Assembly: GCA_959347315.1 (NCBI GenBank)
Contig: OY365810.1
Coordinates: forward strand, 26,298,090-26,362,089
Reading direction: 5' to 3'
DNA from: Bimastos eiseni
Lineage: Eukaryota > Annelida > Clitellata > Crassiclitellata > Lumbricidae
Length of the DNA stretch: 64,000 bases
Under the pieces are notes generated by a model. It ran no database searches. It was not told where the DNA came from and worked only from the letters and a program-made list of their open reading frames with translations. Below are positions 25,901 through 40,900 of the stretch, in pieces (position 1 is the first letter of the stretch; the number at the start of each line of letters is the position of its first letter). The translations under genes were made by a program, and so were the position numbers.

Positions 25901-28900
25901 ATTACGTATTACACAAGCGAAACACATATATGCGAAACACATATATGCGAAACACATATATGCAAAACACATATATGCGAAGCACATACCAAACAGAGAG
26001 GACATATAAGAATAACTAGTCTAACTGGAACTGGAAATTGCTTTAGTGGCCTACAACCTCGCCCAATGCAACTGGGTGAATTAAGCCCAATTTCAGCCAA
26101 AAACTGTTCTTATGCAGTACCCCATACATTACACTTTTTGTGAAATTCCCATCTTAAATTGTGTTTGAAATAAAAATGTATTCACAATTACATTTTTCAT
26201 CATATTAATTGTTCTGATTTTTTAGCACGTTAATAGCACTCACGAACGAATTAATCTATAGCCTTATAATTTACCATAGCTAAATATGACTGATTATGGA
26301 TTATTGTGATGTAGGCTCAAGCTGAAAAACTGAAACATCCAGAGAAGAAAAGACTCGATCAGAATGCTGAAAAACAGAAATCTAAAGAAGAGGTATTTAT
26401 TTTGTATTTTATCTTTTTATTGTGTTATTATATTACTTGTGTAATATCAAACTGATGTCTCAGAACTCTTAAATGGTTATGTTCTACATTTATGTTGCTC
26501 ATTTATATAAGGACTGAGTTTCAACAAGCTAGCAACTTGTATTCAGAATTGCTCAAATTAGTTTGGAATGCAAACGGAATGTTTCTGTCAGATCCGTCTC
26601 CAAAGTGTCCAGGAGTATTCGTGTTATTAATAAGGAATGAATCCTGGGAAAGCACTCTTTTGCAATGGAGATTTAACTTTTGTAAAATGTTTATGGAGCG
26701 TTTAGAAGCCGTAGATCTGAAGTCTTCCTGGCAGTTTGTTATAGGCCGGATGTGATTCATTGAGGGAGGAAGAGGCAAACTTTCTTCTAATTGGTTAAGA
26801 CATTTGCTTCATGTATTTTATTCACTTGTGTCATGTGATTTATACTCTTTATAAGGTAATTCTGGATATCGGTACAATATGGCCATGAAAAGATAGGGCA
26901 GTCAGTAATCTCTATCAGCAAAGAGTCTGAATACACATCTCCTAAATTACAAACTGAGACTCCAAGTAACAATCTATATGTATCTAGAATTTATCTAGCA
27001 CCTGCACAGCCACTCTACTTATTTTTTTATTATCTAAGAATTTATCTTACAATTTCACACATTTTGAAGTATGCATTAAATTTATTTGATTAATAATTTC
27101 TAGGCTGAATATCATCGTCCCGCGAGCGCTAAAGCAAAACCGTAAGTTACGCTATGTTACATGTGATTGCATTTTTTTATTCTATTATGTATTATTATGC
27201 TTCACTAAACATGTGAAGCAGTGTGAATCAATATTAGGCAGTGTGTAGTAGTTAAGTTCATCTAAACTTTCCATAATTGATGACCTTTGACTTTCCTAAT
27301 ACCTGCTGTAATATTATGGGTGGCCCCATTTTACAGGACCTAGGTCCTTCTTGGGGTATTACTGTCCCTATTGAATCTTACATTTTATATCACTTTTTTA
27401 ACATAAACTGGCTGTCGAACGTGTGGTCAATAAAAGAACGTGTTATGTTATGTTAGTATGTTAAGTTGCACTTTGATGGTTTAATTTGATTCTGTCTGGG
27501 ATGGCAATTGATTCATTGCAGGTTTGCCTAGAAAGAAGTTGGAGTCTTCTTTACAATTCCTCATTTAAACAAAAGAAAACAGTGATGTTTAAAATTTGTT
27601 TTCACTTCCCTCAGGAAGTCTCTGATCATCCATTACAATTCTTATGGCTTGAGTAGTTTGCTGAATACAATGGGTTGAATAAGGTAGTCTTGTCCTCCCT
27701 TCTTAACACTTCACTTCTTGGATTTTAAGACTACACCTTGATCGTATAACAACATTGCCTTTCCGATTACATCATTTAACATGTTGTTACATAGTAATCT
27801 CCGCAAAAAAAGCTTTTAGGAAACATGAGGCTAAGTTTGTCATGCATTATATGATCTGAACTAAGTCGTGTTTCTCTTTCTAAGGAGACCCAGACCTGTT
27901 GTACCAGTTGACATGACAGCTGCAATGGCTGCAATTGGAGCAGTTCCACCAGTGGTTGAAGCCAAGAAGGAGACGAAATGGATGAACAATAGGATGGATA
28001 GCGTTCTTTCCAGTTTGGAACTTGAAGCTACGTTGCAGAGTGGTACGGTTTAGTCTAAATCTTCAGACAGAGTATGGATATGACTCAATTGACTTGGTAG
28101 AAGAAATGTTGTTAACATTTCGTACTGACTACCAGAAAGAAATAACAGGCTGTTTTTTTCTTGTAGTAATAAATTTTAATTAAGTCAATGATTGGTTCTT
28201 TTGCATAGCCTGTAATTATTTATATTATCTGGCGAATGGTGAGACGTCAAAACTATGAAAAAGATTTTTAGAATCTGCAACTATCAATGTTTCCGATGTT
28301 GATTATTGGAGATAATGGTGGATTGTTCAAATAATTGGCTTGATTACGTGTATGACCGTTTAATCGGCACAGCTCTAGTTCTAAGGTCATTATTATAATT
28401 ACCAGAAGGCTCAGATAAGCTGATAAAACCTACATGATCTGACAATCAACATCAATCATAAGTTAATAGGGTTTGTTTGTATTATGAATTAAACTTATTT
28501 GAACATAATTGCAAACTTTTCTACAGAACATGTCTGGTGTTCTCCTGAGCCACAGTCAACACAGCTAATGGCAACTATTTCAAAATAGTGCTACTCTTAC
28601 TGACACCATTGCATATTAAATTGCTCATTCACTTATTCTTGTAATAGATGAGAAATCTGAAGCTGCTGATGCAAAGAATTGGCCTACAGGACATGGAACA
28701 ATAGTAGACATTCTTAGCCATCGTCAGTTGTCACGAGATGGTAGGTTGTCTTCCTGAAGTACATGTGTTCTAAAAATGTTATAGAGTCTTACGTTTGTGT
28801 TTCACCCCTTGAAGCCTTTCCCAGAATTGCTTCCAAAATGACTTTGCAAGCCTCCATTAAACAATTTTGCAATTGTTGAGAAAATTTTGAAGAATTAATT

Positions 28901-31900
28901 CGCCGCGTGAGAATTATCTTGGCGTATCTCCAAAATTGAAAATTATTAACGAATGTTTTCATTTGAGTATTCATGGATATAGTGCAAATTTTTTAAGGAA
29001 ATGTTTTTAAATTGACTGGATATACCACACTATAATCCGGGCTGTTGGATCTCCTGTGTCCAATCATTGATGAGCTTTTTCTGGACTTACGACATACGTG
29101 CAAACTCCATACAACTCTTGAGGTACGATAAACGGTGTCTGGAAGCAGGATATGACAGTTAGTTTTTGATGAATATCTTTAAAACGACATGTCATATATC
29201 TTAGTTATTTACACTGAAGAAAGAAAACATATTGCCTGTTACATATCAACTCTAAACGCATTTTTGAAAAAAGTGGAGATACGATAGGAGAATTCTCACG
29301 CGACAAATTCTCATTCAAGTGTCAGTTGAAAGTGAATTTTTCACATCCATAGGATATGTCAGTAATTAATTCATTAATGCACTTCATTTGTTCATTTATT
29401 TGCTGACTTTTATGAATTATATGGTTAATTCATTCATTCACTACTGTAGTTGCTATTACACTTACATAAACCAAATGGTCCCTCAACCTCTAGACCTTTG
29501 TTGAAAAATTCTGCTATGCTTTATCTATGACTTTTGTGCTGTATTTTCAGAGTCGTGTTATACACAACTGTCGTTTTTTACAATTGATTAGCATGACATT
29601 ATTTTTTCTGTCTCATTTACTAGATAGCATATCTAAAGCCAGTGATTCAAACAGTTCAGCCGAGGGCAGCACAAACCAGAAAGTCTTTCAACCGGGCAAA
29701 TCAGTTCTTCAGAAAACAGTGATGCAGAACCTAAAAACTGGAAAATTTGATGCAATGAATGTGAAGCTTCTTCGTACGTGTTCAGAGCCAGACCTTTCCA
29801 CGCTGCTGAATGCAAAGCCTTTGAGTCCAGGTGAAAGTGCAACTCCAAACAACAAATGCACACTGCGGAAAGCGGATAGCCTAAATGCAGTTGACGAGGA
29901 AATTATGGAGGCAAGTCTCTAACAAGTTCCAGTATCCATAAGATGCTTACAATTTTTATTTCAATTTTTATTTCACTATCCTATAATTCTATACCTTTTT
30001 AAGCTCTATATTTTATATTTCAATTTTCAGCTATAATTATTGTTTCCTATCCTAAGGTATGTTGAGTTTTACAATGCTGGTGTCCTTCTCACTTGCTTCA
30101 AGTGTTGAACCATCACCCCATATTATTATGTCCTAAACCTGTGCCTTGTCTTGGCTATGTATGGTTCAATCATTTTTTTCATATTTTGGAACTGTGCTTT
30201 CACTGAGATTGGGTTGTAAAGTGCTCCAAGATGTCTTGAAAGGGTGTTATATTAATAAGTGAATTAACAAAATTACCATGTGAATGCTTCTTATGCATTC
30301 TTTTCTGCCATATATATTGTTGCTGCGTCTTGTGATATCGGTGTTAGACGGACGATTCCTTCCAGTTATTTTTACTGAAATTCCTCTGTCAAACTGCTAT
30401 ACTTCGATTTCTAGTTCTGAGGTTCTTGACAGATCTTTGGTGCTGGAGACAGTGATTCAGACTCGGAAGGTGAAAGTTCACTTCAATATTCAATAGCCGA
30501 CATTGAGATCGTTGCTGAAGCTCTGGAGAGAGGAGGAGGAGGAGATGCTGATGATGATGGAAAGAGCAGCAGCAGCAGCAGTGATGACTCTGAGTGAGAG
30601 AAATTATGTTCTCACAAATAAATCTAAATTAATTGTTATTGTTGGTTCTTCGTTATCAGTGTCTGCATTGTCCAATATTATTTCTAATATTAAGTAATTT
30701 GATCTACTCCGAAGCAATAAATCTGACATTAATCTGGAATATATAATTTTTATGCAGTAAAACGTTATCTAGTGCCCCTAAGGAATCTTTTGCAAGTGGA
30801 CAATTATTTCCGGCCTATGGTGATGAAATTGTGATTGATATTTTCAGTGATACTACAGACGATGAAGACATGCAAACACTTCGGGAAAGTATGGCCAGTC
30901 TTTTGGAGAGTCCCAGCGTCAAAGCAGGTTCATAAATGATTTAACAATGATAACAATGAAAATGACAATAGTGAGAGGAGCATTACTATTTACGTCAATA
31001 ACAATAGTGGTCAATAAGGCAAAATTGACATGATTTCTATGCTGTAACCTTGTTACATCAGCATTTGGATCGTATCAAGGACCATGTGATAACAGATTGT
31101 ATTATAGAGAGCTGACTTTTATTCTCTGCATATACATGCACAACCATGTAATCAAAGAATTCTGCAGCTACTGATATTTGCTAATCGCTTAAAATCGTGT
31201 GGCTAATTGATTAAAATTAGCTCAGCTTATCAACTATAATTAGATTTGAATAATTTGTACATATATTTATGCATCATGAATTTGTTAAGGTTTAATCAAG
31301 ACACAGTTACTGCATGGTTTTCCTTGATATCTTGGAGCTGCAGCTCTAGTTATATTTAGTAATCCTTCCTTTCTCTCTTCAGAATTCGGTTGTGTTTACT
31401 GAATCTAGTAGTTTGACATAGCAGTTGTTTAGCTGTTCTTCACATAATTTATGCTATCTAGGCAATTAAAATTGGCTGTAAATGGCTGAAGACTTAGAAA
31501 TAAAATTAGAATCAGGTGACAGCTATTTGATTAGATTTAGAATAAGCCTTTTATCTAATCACTTATCTATCAATTAGTTGCCCATCTCTCATACAATATA
31601 ATTTTTGCTATGATGATGATGTGATAATAATGATTATTATTGTAATATTATAATAATGATATTAGTGACAGTAACTTGCCAGATATGTATGCACACCCAA
31701 GCAACTATTGCTTAATGTCTCTATGTATTTATAGCCAGAAGACCATAATGGCAACATTAAGAGTTGACTTACATCAAACTCGCAATAATTATTAGTATTA
31801 CTGGAATAGCATTTATATATAGTAGATTTCTTTCAAACTTAGATTCTGGTGATGAGGGATCTATTGTGCCGAAGAAGAAGACTTCTAAAGATAAGAGAAG

Positions 31901-34900
31901 GAGAAAAGAAAAGAAGACAGAAACAGAGTGAGTAATGCGACTGAGTCCCTGGAATTGATGCCTGGGTTGAGGGTTTCACTGCTTTTGTTAGGTACTTAAA
32001 AGGCAATAATTACGTTAAGTGTCTTGATGCATGCATACGTACATATATACATACATCCACACACACACACAACACACATCTACACAAACACACACAACAC
32101 ATGCCTACACACATGGTTGCATACAATGATGTTTGTGCTCTATGTAAATTTTCACTGCTGTTAACTGCTTTATGTATTTGTTTGACTGAAAAGTTAGTAC
32201 ATACTGGTTAACTAATAGTGTGCTGTTTTTGAACTGTATTTTGATGGGAATGTTACGTAAACAAAATGACGAGATTGATAATGATTATTTTGAAAGAACA
32301 TGAAAATCTGAATTAAGAGTTTGTGGTTCTTCTTCCCTTGTTGCAATTATGCTTTGGTCAAAATATTTGTCAACCTAAGCACAACGTTTCTATGGAACTT
32401 TTTTGATATAATAAATTTACTTTAATTTAACAATGGCTTATAACCATCACATTATTTTACATTATATTGCTCTGCCTTACCTTACATCTTCTTCCCTCTG
32501 CATTAGCTTACATTGCTTTGGCATACATTGTCAAGTGTCTCACATTGCTTTGGCATACATTGTCAAGTGTCTCACATTGCTTTGGCATACATTGTCAAGT
32601 GTCTCACATTGCTTTGGCATACATTGTCAAGTGTCTCACATTGCTTTGGCATACATTGTCAAGTGTCTTACATTGCTTTTACCACTTAGAGGCTCTTCAG
32701 AGACATTAGGTAGTATACATGTGCATTTGGCCTTAAGTTGTTCCATATGACTTCTCATTCAGCCAATGCACTTACAGCATATTAACAAATGTTTAATAAT
32801 TTTGTTTTGATTAGCCTAATCTTTAAAACCTTACCTGCACACCTTACCATTAAAGTAGTAGATGTTTACCTTTTCCTAAGATGGTTAGGAAACAATATTG
32901 AAATGTCCTCCACATCCTTCTCTGCCTCTCTTCTTCCACCTCTTCGTCCACCTCCTCCCATATCTGTATCTCATTCACTTCACTTCAATTCATTTTATTG
33001 CAGCCATTGAAAACAAAATGAAATAACAATTAATATTCACCAATCAGCAACAATAGGGGACCCAGAAAGGATGGTTAGGGCCACCTAAGTTAGTCATCCT
33101 GTACCCCATTGTCTTTTTCCTCTTCTTCCTACTCCTCCTCCTTTTTGTTCTCCTTTTTTCCTCTTCTTCCACCTACTCATCTGTCTCATCCACCTTCAAA
33201 TTCTCCAACTTCAAAATTTAGAAAATAAATGAAAACATGCAGGCGTGCATTGTGTGTATCTTTTTGCTGACCCCTAGCTATGTGGTTGTTCCTCGGTTCA
33301 CATGTCTATATGTCTGTCTTGCTGTCTGTCTTTCTGTCTGCCTGCCTGCCTACCTGCCTGCATAACAAGAATGTTGAACCATTGAGTTACTGTCTGACAT
33401 ACATTTCTCTTCTATTATATTATTTATTCTGCAGTTTTTAAGTACATTGAATTTATTTAATTCATATCTGGTATATTATTTTCAAAGTTCACTCGAAAGC
33501 ATTTCAAGCAGTTCATCACTAAACGACCTGCAGAATATAAGAGAAACGATGAGGACACTTCTCCTCGTACCAGACAAAAGGGAAGGTAAGAGTTTAGTTA
33601 AGAAACAAAAATGTGATTGGCAAATATTTGTGATGGAAAATGAGGAGAGTGCATTGATTAAAGTTAGTTTGGCTGTGTTTGCAAAAACAGTCAAGTAACT
33701 ATGGGTTGTTAAGAATGGCAGGGATTCACCTCCATCTGGGCAAATAAATATTGGCGGTTGTAACATTTTATGACATTGTATTGTAAAGCTGTTTGAGTTC
33801 TTATGGTCTGTACATACAACATTTGAAAATAGAATGCATAATTACTTTACTGTTTATGACATTTTTTAGTCATAATAGAGCAGTTATGTGAAAAATAAGT
33901 GTTGAAGAAGTTTGTCTTAGCACTTAACCGTAACCATAACCAAGTGTTTTTATTGTCTCCAAAACAGCAAACAAAATTATAAAGTGTTGACAATCAGCTG
34001 GGAGGCAATAGGGACTAACAGAAACCCTTAAAGGACAGAAAATCCTGTAATCAGGGTCACCTTTACATTAGATTGATAGTTGCAGTTGGTTAGGTATAAG
34101 AAATACATTGGCAATTAGTTAGAAACTTAACTAGTTAGTTATTCTATACAATCATGATGAAGACGATAAAGACACGCAATGAGACAATTGAATAATTCCG
34201 CAATTTTATTTTAAATACGCTAAGATTATTTAGAGAGTGCAATTCATCCGGAATGACGTTCCATGCTCTCGGGCCAGTGTATTTAATCGAGAACATTCTA
34301 GTGTTTGTTCTCAAAAAGATAGGTCTATAGTTTGACGAAGATCGTAACTTATAGGGATTGACCTCAGAGAGAGGTGAGAAGTAGTTGTCGAATACTGAAG
34401 GTAGTTGATTGTGGGTATATTTGTACATGAATTCGTTGGTTTGAAAGGTCAATAGCTGCTCAACTTTTAGAATACGTGTTTGTTTGTTTGTAGATGTGGT
34501 CAGTAGGGATAAGGTATTGTGAGCCGTTGATTATACGGAGGGCTCTTTTTTGGAGGATATTTAATTTTTTCAATCTTGTTGGATAGTTTGAAGCCCAGAT
34601 GAGGTTGCAGTAAGTTAAATACGGGTTAATCATTGTGTAATATAAAGATAAACGTATATTGATTGGCAATAAGTATGAAATTCGTGACGAGATTCCTATA
34701 TTTTTTGCAATTTTACTGAGATATGTTGTATGTGTTCTTTCCATGTAAGGTGTTCATCTATATATATTCCCAGGAATTTGGCTGATGTTACTCTTGGCAC
34801 AGGAACATTATTAATAGCAAGGACTTCCTTGAGCTGGGGCAATTGCTTTCGATGCGAGCTAAATAATATATAGTTGGTTTTGGTAATATTTAAGGATAAT

Positions 34901-37900
34901 TTGTTAGTTTTGAGCCAATCGTTGACATGCTCAAGTTCCTGGTTGACAATTTGAAATAATTTATTATAAGATTTGTGAGATGCAAAAATGTTAGTGTCGT
35001 CAGCAAATAAGAGAAATTGAAGGATGGATGAAGCATTTGGCAGATCATTGATGAATAATAAAAAAAGAAGTGGTCCTAAAATTGATCCCTGGGGAACGCC
35101 ATATCTTATATGATTTAAAGAAGATATAACTCCATTGCATTTCACCTGTTGGTATCTATTACTAAGGTAGCTCTGAAACCACTTTAGTGTCGTACCTCGG
35201 ATACCCAGATTTTCCAATTTAAGGAGTAGTAATTCATGGTCTATGGAGTCGAATGCTTTTGCAATATCGATAAATATGCCTATGCCGTCGTTATATTGTC
35301 ATGAATATTAAGTAATGACATCACGGTGGAATGACCCGATTGAAAGCCATGCTGGAATTTGCAAAGTAAACCTTTTTTATCAATGTAGTCGTATAGACGT
35401 GGGTACATGACCTTTTCAAATAACTTCGAGAAATAGAGTAGGATAGAAATAGACCTGTAGTTGGTCACATCCTCTTTGTTGCCCTGTTTATATATTGGAG
35501 TTACCCTGGCTACTTTTAAGGGGTTAGGGACAATTCCTGTCTCCAAAGAGCAGTTTATGATAGCAGAAAGTGGTTTGGCAATTAAGGACAGTACAGGTTT
35601 CAGAACACTGGGACTAATATCATCAGGGCCAGAGCTGTTGGTGGATTTTTTCAGTGAATGGCTTAAAACAAGTATTTCCTCTGCGGTCGTAGGATATACT
35701 GAAAAAGAGGAAGAGTTAGAAGGGTCAAGGTAAGAGGTTGGTGGATTAGTGGAGGGAGGTATTTTGGCAACTAGATCTTGTGTCATACTAGTAAAATAAG
35801 CATTGAACTTTTCAGCAATAAGTTCATTATTTGTAATTTCGATATCATTAGATGTTAGACATTTAATTAACGAGCCTGTTGGTTTTACTCTTAATATTGT
35901 CTTTATCGTTTGCCAAGTCTGTTTAAGATCATCTTTGTGTCTAGTGAATTCCATGGCATAGAAATTCCTTTCAGCTCTTTTGCATAAACTTTTAAACCTA
36001 TTTCTATAAGACACGAACTTTGCTTTATTTTTCACCGACGGTTTTTTTATAAAGGCTGCATATAATTTAGTTTTAGTTTCGCATGACTTATAAAGAGCAG
36101 ACGTCATCCAAGGTTGTTTGAAAGATTTGGAGGAATTAAGTCTTTTGGGTTTGAGAGGGAACGCTGCGTCGTAGGCTGTTTTAAATTTAACACTGAATAG
36201 CTCGTATGCTGCGGATGGATCCTGATTGACACTAGATTCTATTATGTTGGACCAGTCACTTTTTGACAGAAGCTCTTTAAAATATTCCTTAGAAGTGGAA
36301 TCCATTATTCGAGTAAAGTCATCAGTAGCAGTTTTAGTAAAAGATGGGGCAATGTCGACCCAAGTTATAATAGGGAGATGGTCGGATAAATCTGTAACAA
36401 CTATAGTGGGTTCGATGGTTTTGGAGATTCAATTTGTAAATATATTGTCGATGAGTGAAGTGGATGATTCAGTTATTCTCCTAGGTTGAGTAATGATAGG
36501 TAGGAAATGGTATGATGACATTATATTAAGAAAATCGCTAGTTAATTTGTGTTCTTGAACCTTCAATAAGTCAATATTAAAGTCACCCAGGATGTACATA
36601 TCTTTATCTTTTAAATGAAATGTGGATAATAAAAGGTCCCATTCTTTATTAAATGCCTCTAAATCACAGCCAGATGGCCTATAGATAGCTCCAGTAAGAA
36701 AATAGGATCCGTTAGCTCTTGGAAATCGCAGAAATAAAGATTCATACGTAATATGGTTAGAACAGGCTGGTGGCAAATTAAACGGTTGGTAGTTCAGATT
36801 ATCCCTAATAAAGAAGCCTACTCCTCCTTCGCTGCCAGTGGTTCTACATTTATGTTCAAAAGTGAAGCATGGTATATATGTTGATTTGGCTGAGTTTGAG
36901 TCAAGCCAAGTCTCCGTTACAGCCAATATGTCAATTGAGAGAAGAGCCAATAGATATTCTAGTCAATGCAGTTTGGAAGATATGCTTCGACAATTTATAT
37001 GCATTATCGAGATAAAGTCTTTATATTTTGAGCAAGTTGTTGTAAGTGATATAGGTGTGCTATATGTGCTTTGTGTTGATCTTATTGAGTAGTAATTTTC
37101 ATCTGGGTCCAAGTCACAGTTGTTTACTAAGGGTCGAATATTATCAGGGTCAGTAAAAATCTCCAGACGTGGTCCCTCCCTCAAAAGAATCACCGAGGAA
37201 TCTTTTCCTCCTGCTTCAAGAATGCTCTCTTTAAATTCTACTTCATTGACTATATGATTAAATGGAAATAGATATGGTAAACATTCAATACAATACCATG
37301 AGGCCGTATTACAGGTTGGAATATTATAGTGGGATTAATGGAAATGCTTGGTGCAGAGTGAACAAATGATTAAATCATTATCGTCAAACAATGTGCGCTT
37401 ACATGAATAACACTTATCTAGAGTAGAAGACAAATTAATCCTACTAGCAGGATTAATGCAGAATATAAAAAGAGAAACTACGAAAAGACACTAGGCTTGT
37501 AAAATAACGGTCAAACGACAACTGCGTTAGCACAATTATCTAACGAGTTGAAATAGGTAAATAAGAGTGAAAAAATAAAAAAGAACAATTTTAGACCAGA
37601 TCTGTCAAATGAGTAGGTTGCTAACCATTAAATGTTTCTTTTAGTGAAGGTAACAACAGGTAGCTTATAACTGCATATGTCGTCGTAATGGGAAAACAGA
37701 CGAAGAAGAAGATGGCAAGAAGCCACAAAACAAAGTGTAGTAACTTGCGTGAGATTGAAGGGAAAACGCAACTTGCATAATCCAAGATAATCTTCACGAT
37801 TGAGTCACGTTAAATATTCAGGGTTTGAGATACGGATCGACTCTATGAAGAGGCGAGGCAAGGTTGAATTCGATGATAATTCCTAAGGCGTCAACAAGGA

Positions 37901-40900
37901 CAAGAAGTCAGATAGTCGAGTGAAGTTCTCCCAGTCATTAGCAGGGAGCAGAAGTTTCAGAGGCAGGTAGTAGCATCACTTGGGCACAATCTGCATCGAG
38001 TTGATGTTCTGCAGGTTGATCGGCGATGATACCTTTCGAGGTTTCTCATTTGGATCCTCTGAGCGGCGAATGTAGACGAGACCTCCTCTTGTCCAAGCTG
38101 AGGTTATCGATTTGTTCTTAACCATCTTTCTGGCTTCGGCGAACAAGCTGGCATTGGATCGGATCAAATGCTCATTGATGTAGACTGGGTCACTGTTGGA
38201 TGATCCTTTCAGTTGTTTGCGAGCAGAATATATTAAGTTGCGCACGCTTCTGTTGGTGAAGCGGACAAGAATCGGTCCATTCGGACCCTTCGAGTTTCCT
38301 GAGATCCCATGAGCGAAGGAGATGTCAGATTCAGTAATTGACAGACCGAGTCTTCCATTGCATAGATTGCTCACTGATTGGGTGACTCTCTTGTCGTTCG
38401 AGGAGAAGTTGTATTGGGAAGCAGATTGGAAAGTGTATGTGTCATTCTTCGATCTCCCATCGATCCCGTAGATGATCAGGTTGTCGAGCTTCGTCTGGTT
38501 CTTAAGATCGTCCTGTTTTGTCTTCAACAACGAGTTCTCCTTCTCTAGATTACCCACTTTTTCGTTTTGCTCTTGGCTCAGTTTTTGGAAAGAGGCTTCG
38601 GTGAGTCCCGCCACCATGCTCTCCATCTTCTCGGTGAAGACTTTAGCCAAGTCATCAGAGATGCGCTTGATCATCGAGGTGAGTCTTGTTTCAAGTTTTG
38701 TAGCCAGCGTCTCCATCACCTCGTCGCCCAGCAGGCATTCCATTAGCTCTTCACGGTTGATACCCCTTCGAGACATGTATCGTTGTATCGTTGGAGAATC
38801 TTAGATGATGCGATCTATTGTACAACGGGCATACTAATTCTATAAATAGATTCCGCAAAAGTCTGTTAAAGTTGTAAGACAAAATCCTCTTTTGGAGATA
38901 TAGAAACGATGCTTTTGGAACATGAGAACTTTAACCGTCGCAGAACATAGACATCTCGAACCTATAACGATTCTGATCGAATCTGGTAATTAAGTAACCA
39001 AAAATAAGCTAAATGCTAGCGCCGTCGTAAGTGTGACCTATCCAGCTGACGACATGGCCTATATTTATCAACTTGTCCTATATCCACTTGTAGCTGGACA
39101 TGGAATTCACTGGACCAATGATGCCCTAAGCATACAAAAGATGCTTTTATGTGCTGAACATGTGCTGCTACTTTGAACATGCAAAAGATGCCCCAAGGCC
39201 TTGAATAGGCTCAATGCACCACTGATGAATTTAATGTGAAAAGGGTGTCTTTGATACCTGGAACATGAAGTCGTAATCGTAAACCCGAAATTTATATAAT
39301 AGCAGCATTTCAGAGCACCAGAATATTCATGAACACTGTGTCAAGTCAGAGGGGTTTTCCAAGGGGTAATCGCAATGATATCCAAGTTTGATTTCCAGGA
39401 TTTCAGATCAAAAGAGCAGGCTCAAGATGCAAGCAGTTTCTCTAATGTGAACTGATTTGTTACTTTTCAGCAGCAAAACTCCAGACAATGATCGACAAAG
39501 GAGAGTCAGAAGTTGCATTGGCTTCTAGAAAATTGGGAAATGGTGTGAATCAAGGTTAGTTTTCTCTCATTATTACTGAAGTCAAATTCTCTGTTTCATC
39601 CTTTAACTACCTACTCCATTGGTTTCCCATACATTTCAATGCAGGCTGGTAGTTAAATAGCTACTATTCTTCTGGCCCATACATGTACAGTATTTTGCTA
39701 TAGGTCACTATGTGAAGACATAGTATCTAGTCTAATGATTGTGGTATTAATATTTTTTTATGCTGATGTGTCTGTTGATAAGGTAACAGATTTACAATAG
39801 CGGTGCTATTTAATTGAAGTCCTTTTGAAGCTGTACACCAATTAAATGAATGTCCATAAGATAGGTTAGTAAGTGAGGATTACTCACAAATGTTGCAGAT
39901 CAACTTAACTAAGTCTCTTAAAAGACTTGTCATGTCTGCATTTATGTTCTCCAGTTGATAACTTCAATGAACTTTTATATTTTTGGCAGTTGAAGATGAT
40001 GATGACGATGAATTCTTTGAAGATGCTGAAGCTAATTCTGATCTGGATGCCTTGCAGTTGGAAGAAGCACATGCAAAGCTTGAGAAAGAGCTTGGCTGTG
40101 AACTCTTCCAAAAAGTATATAAGACAATACAGGTGAGTAATCTTTGTGTGAGGCTTGTGTGGGTCATTTGTTTGCTTTGGTTAACAATGGATTGATGTAG
40201 ACAATCTGTTTTGACAATTTACTGTTTGATAGTTAATCATAAAAATCTGCAAGACACGGGAGATATTCATGAATTGAATATTTATGAACAGTATAACACG
40301 ATTCATAAGTCTTATCACACTCAAGGTTCAAATCAATGCCTTGGCAGAATAATGCTATAAGATATCTGCTTCATTTGCGCTCCCAAATGAACTCGACTTT
40401 TAATAAGTGTACTGACTGTGCAATGTTGTCTTATAGGGGTGTTATATAATTTCCAATCACTGTAACAATTTACTGTTAGGGGAAGACCAGACAGTTACGG
40501 AGAGGGTTGCTTGGCCAATCTGAGGCTAAGAAATTGAATTCACAGGCACTTCATACCAATTGCTGCCCCTTTGTGTAAGCCAGTGCTGCTCCAACTGTGA
40601 TCTGCAGCTGATAATGGGCCACGAGGGATTGGTTACTGGGCTGCTGAATGATAATCAGAATTATGATTTTAACCCTAAAGCGAAGAATAATTAATTAGAT
40701 ACGCCATAAAAGTTTTTTTATGCGAACTTACAGCAATATAATTGTATAATACGCAAAGGTGCTTCCAATTGATCTAAAAACAAAATTCCAGGATTAAATT
40801 AAATGGCTTTAGATGGTTTACAGAGTTAATACTATTAAACAAAATTGTGAAACAAAGATCTCCATTGTGCTCATGCCATGGAGTTCTAGGCAGCATAATT

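Larger units (their letters stand above)
34140..39000 (-). mobile_element. Nearly full-length CR1/jockey-like LINE, antisense in NEK1 intron 31
   Basis: A two-ORF non-LTR retrotransposon of about 4.9 kb. Minus-strand order: 5' region (about 39000-38777), ORF1 (38776-37976), a gap, then ORF2 with a PHD-like finger, AP-type endonuclease, reverse transcriptase and C-terminal block (37412-34144). ORF1 is intact but ORF2 has several lesions, so this copy cannot move by itself. Exact ends are uncertain because no target duplication was found by eye. The insertion explains why this intron is the longest in the gene. Clade placement (CR1, Rex or jockey group) is inference from the endonuclease, the RT motifs and the PHD finger. 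Confidence 0.88.

Noticed and set aside
32433..32750. Two overlapping plus-strand frames with an 11-residue-like repeat
   Set aside because: They arise from the 32-bp minisatellite; the phase changes in each unit.
35461..36489. Plus-strand frames of 87-90 codons inside the LINE
   Set aside because: They are the opposite strand of the endonuclease/RT coding region and have no similarity of their own.
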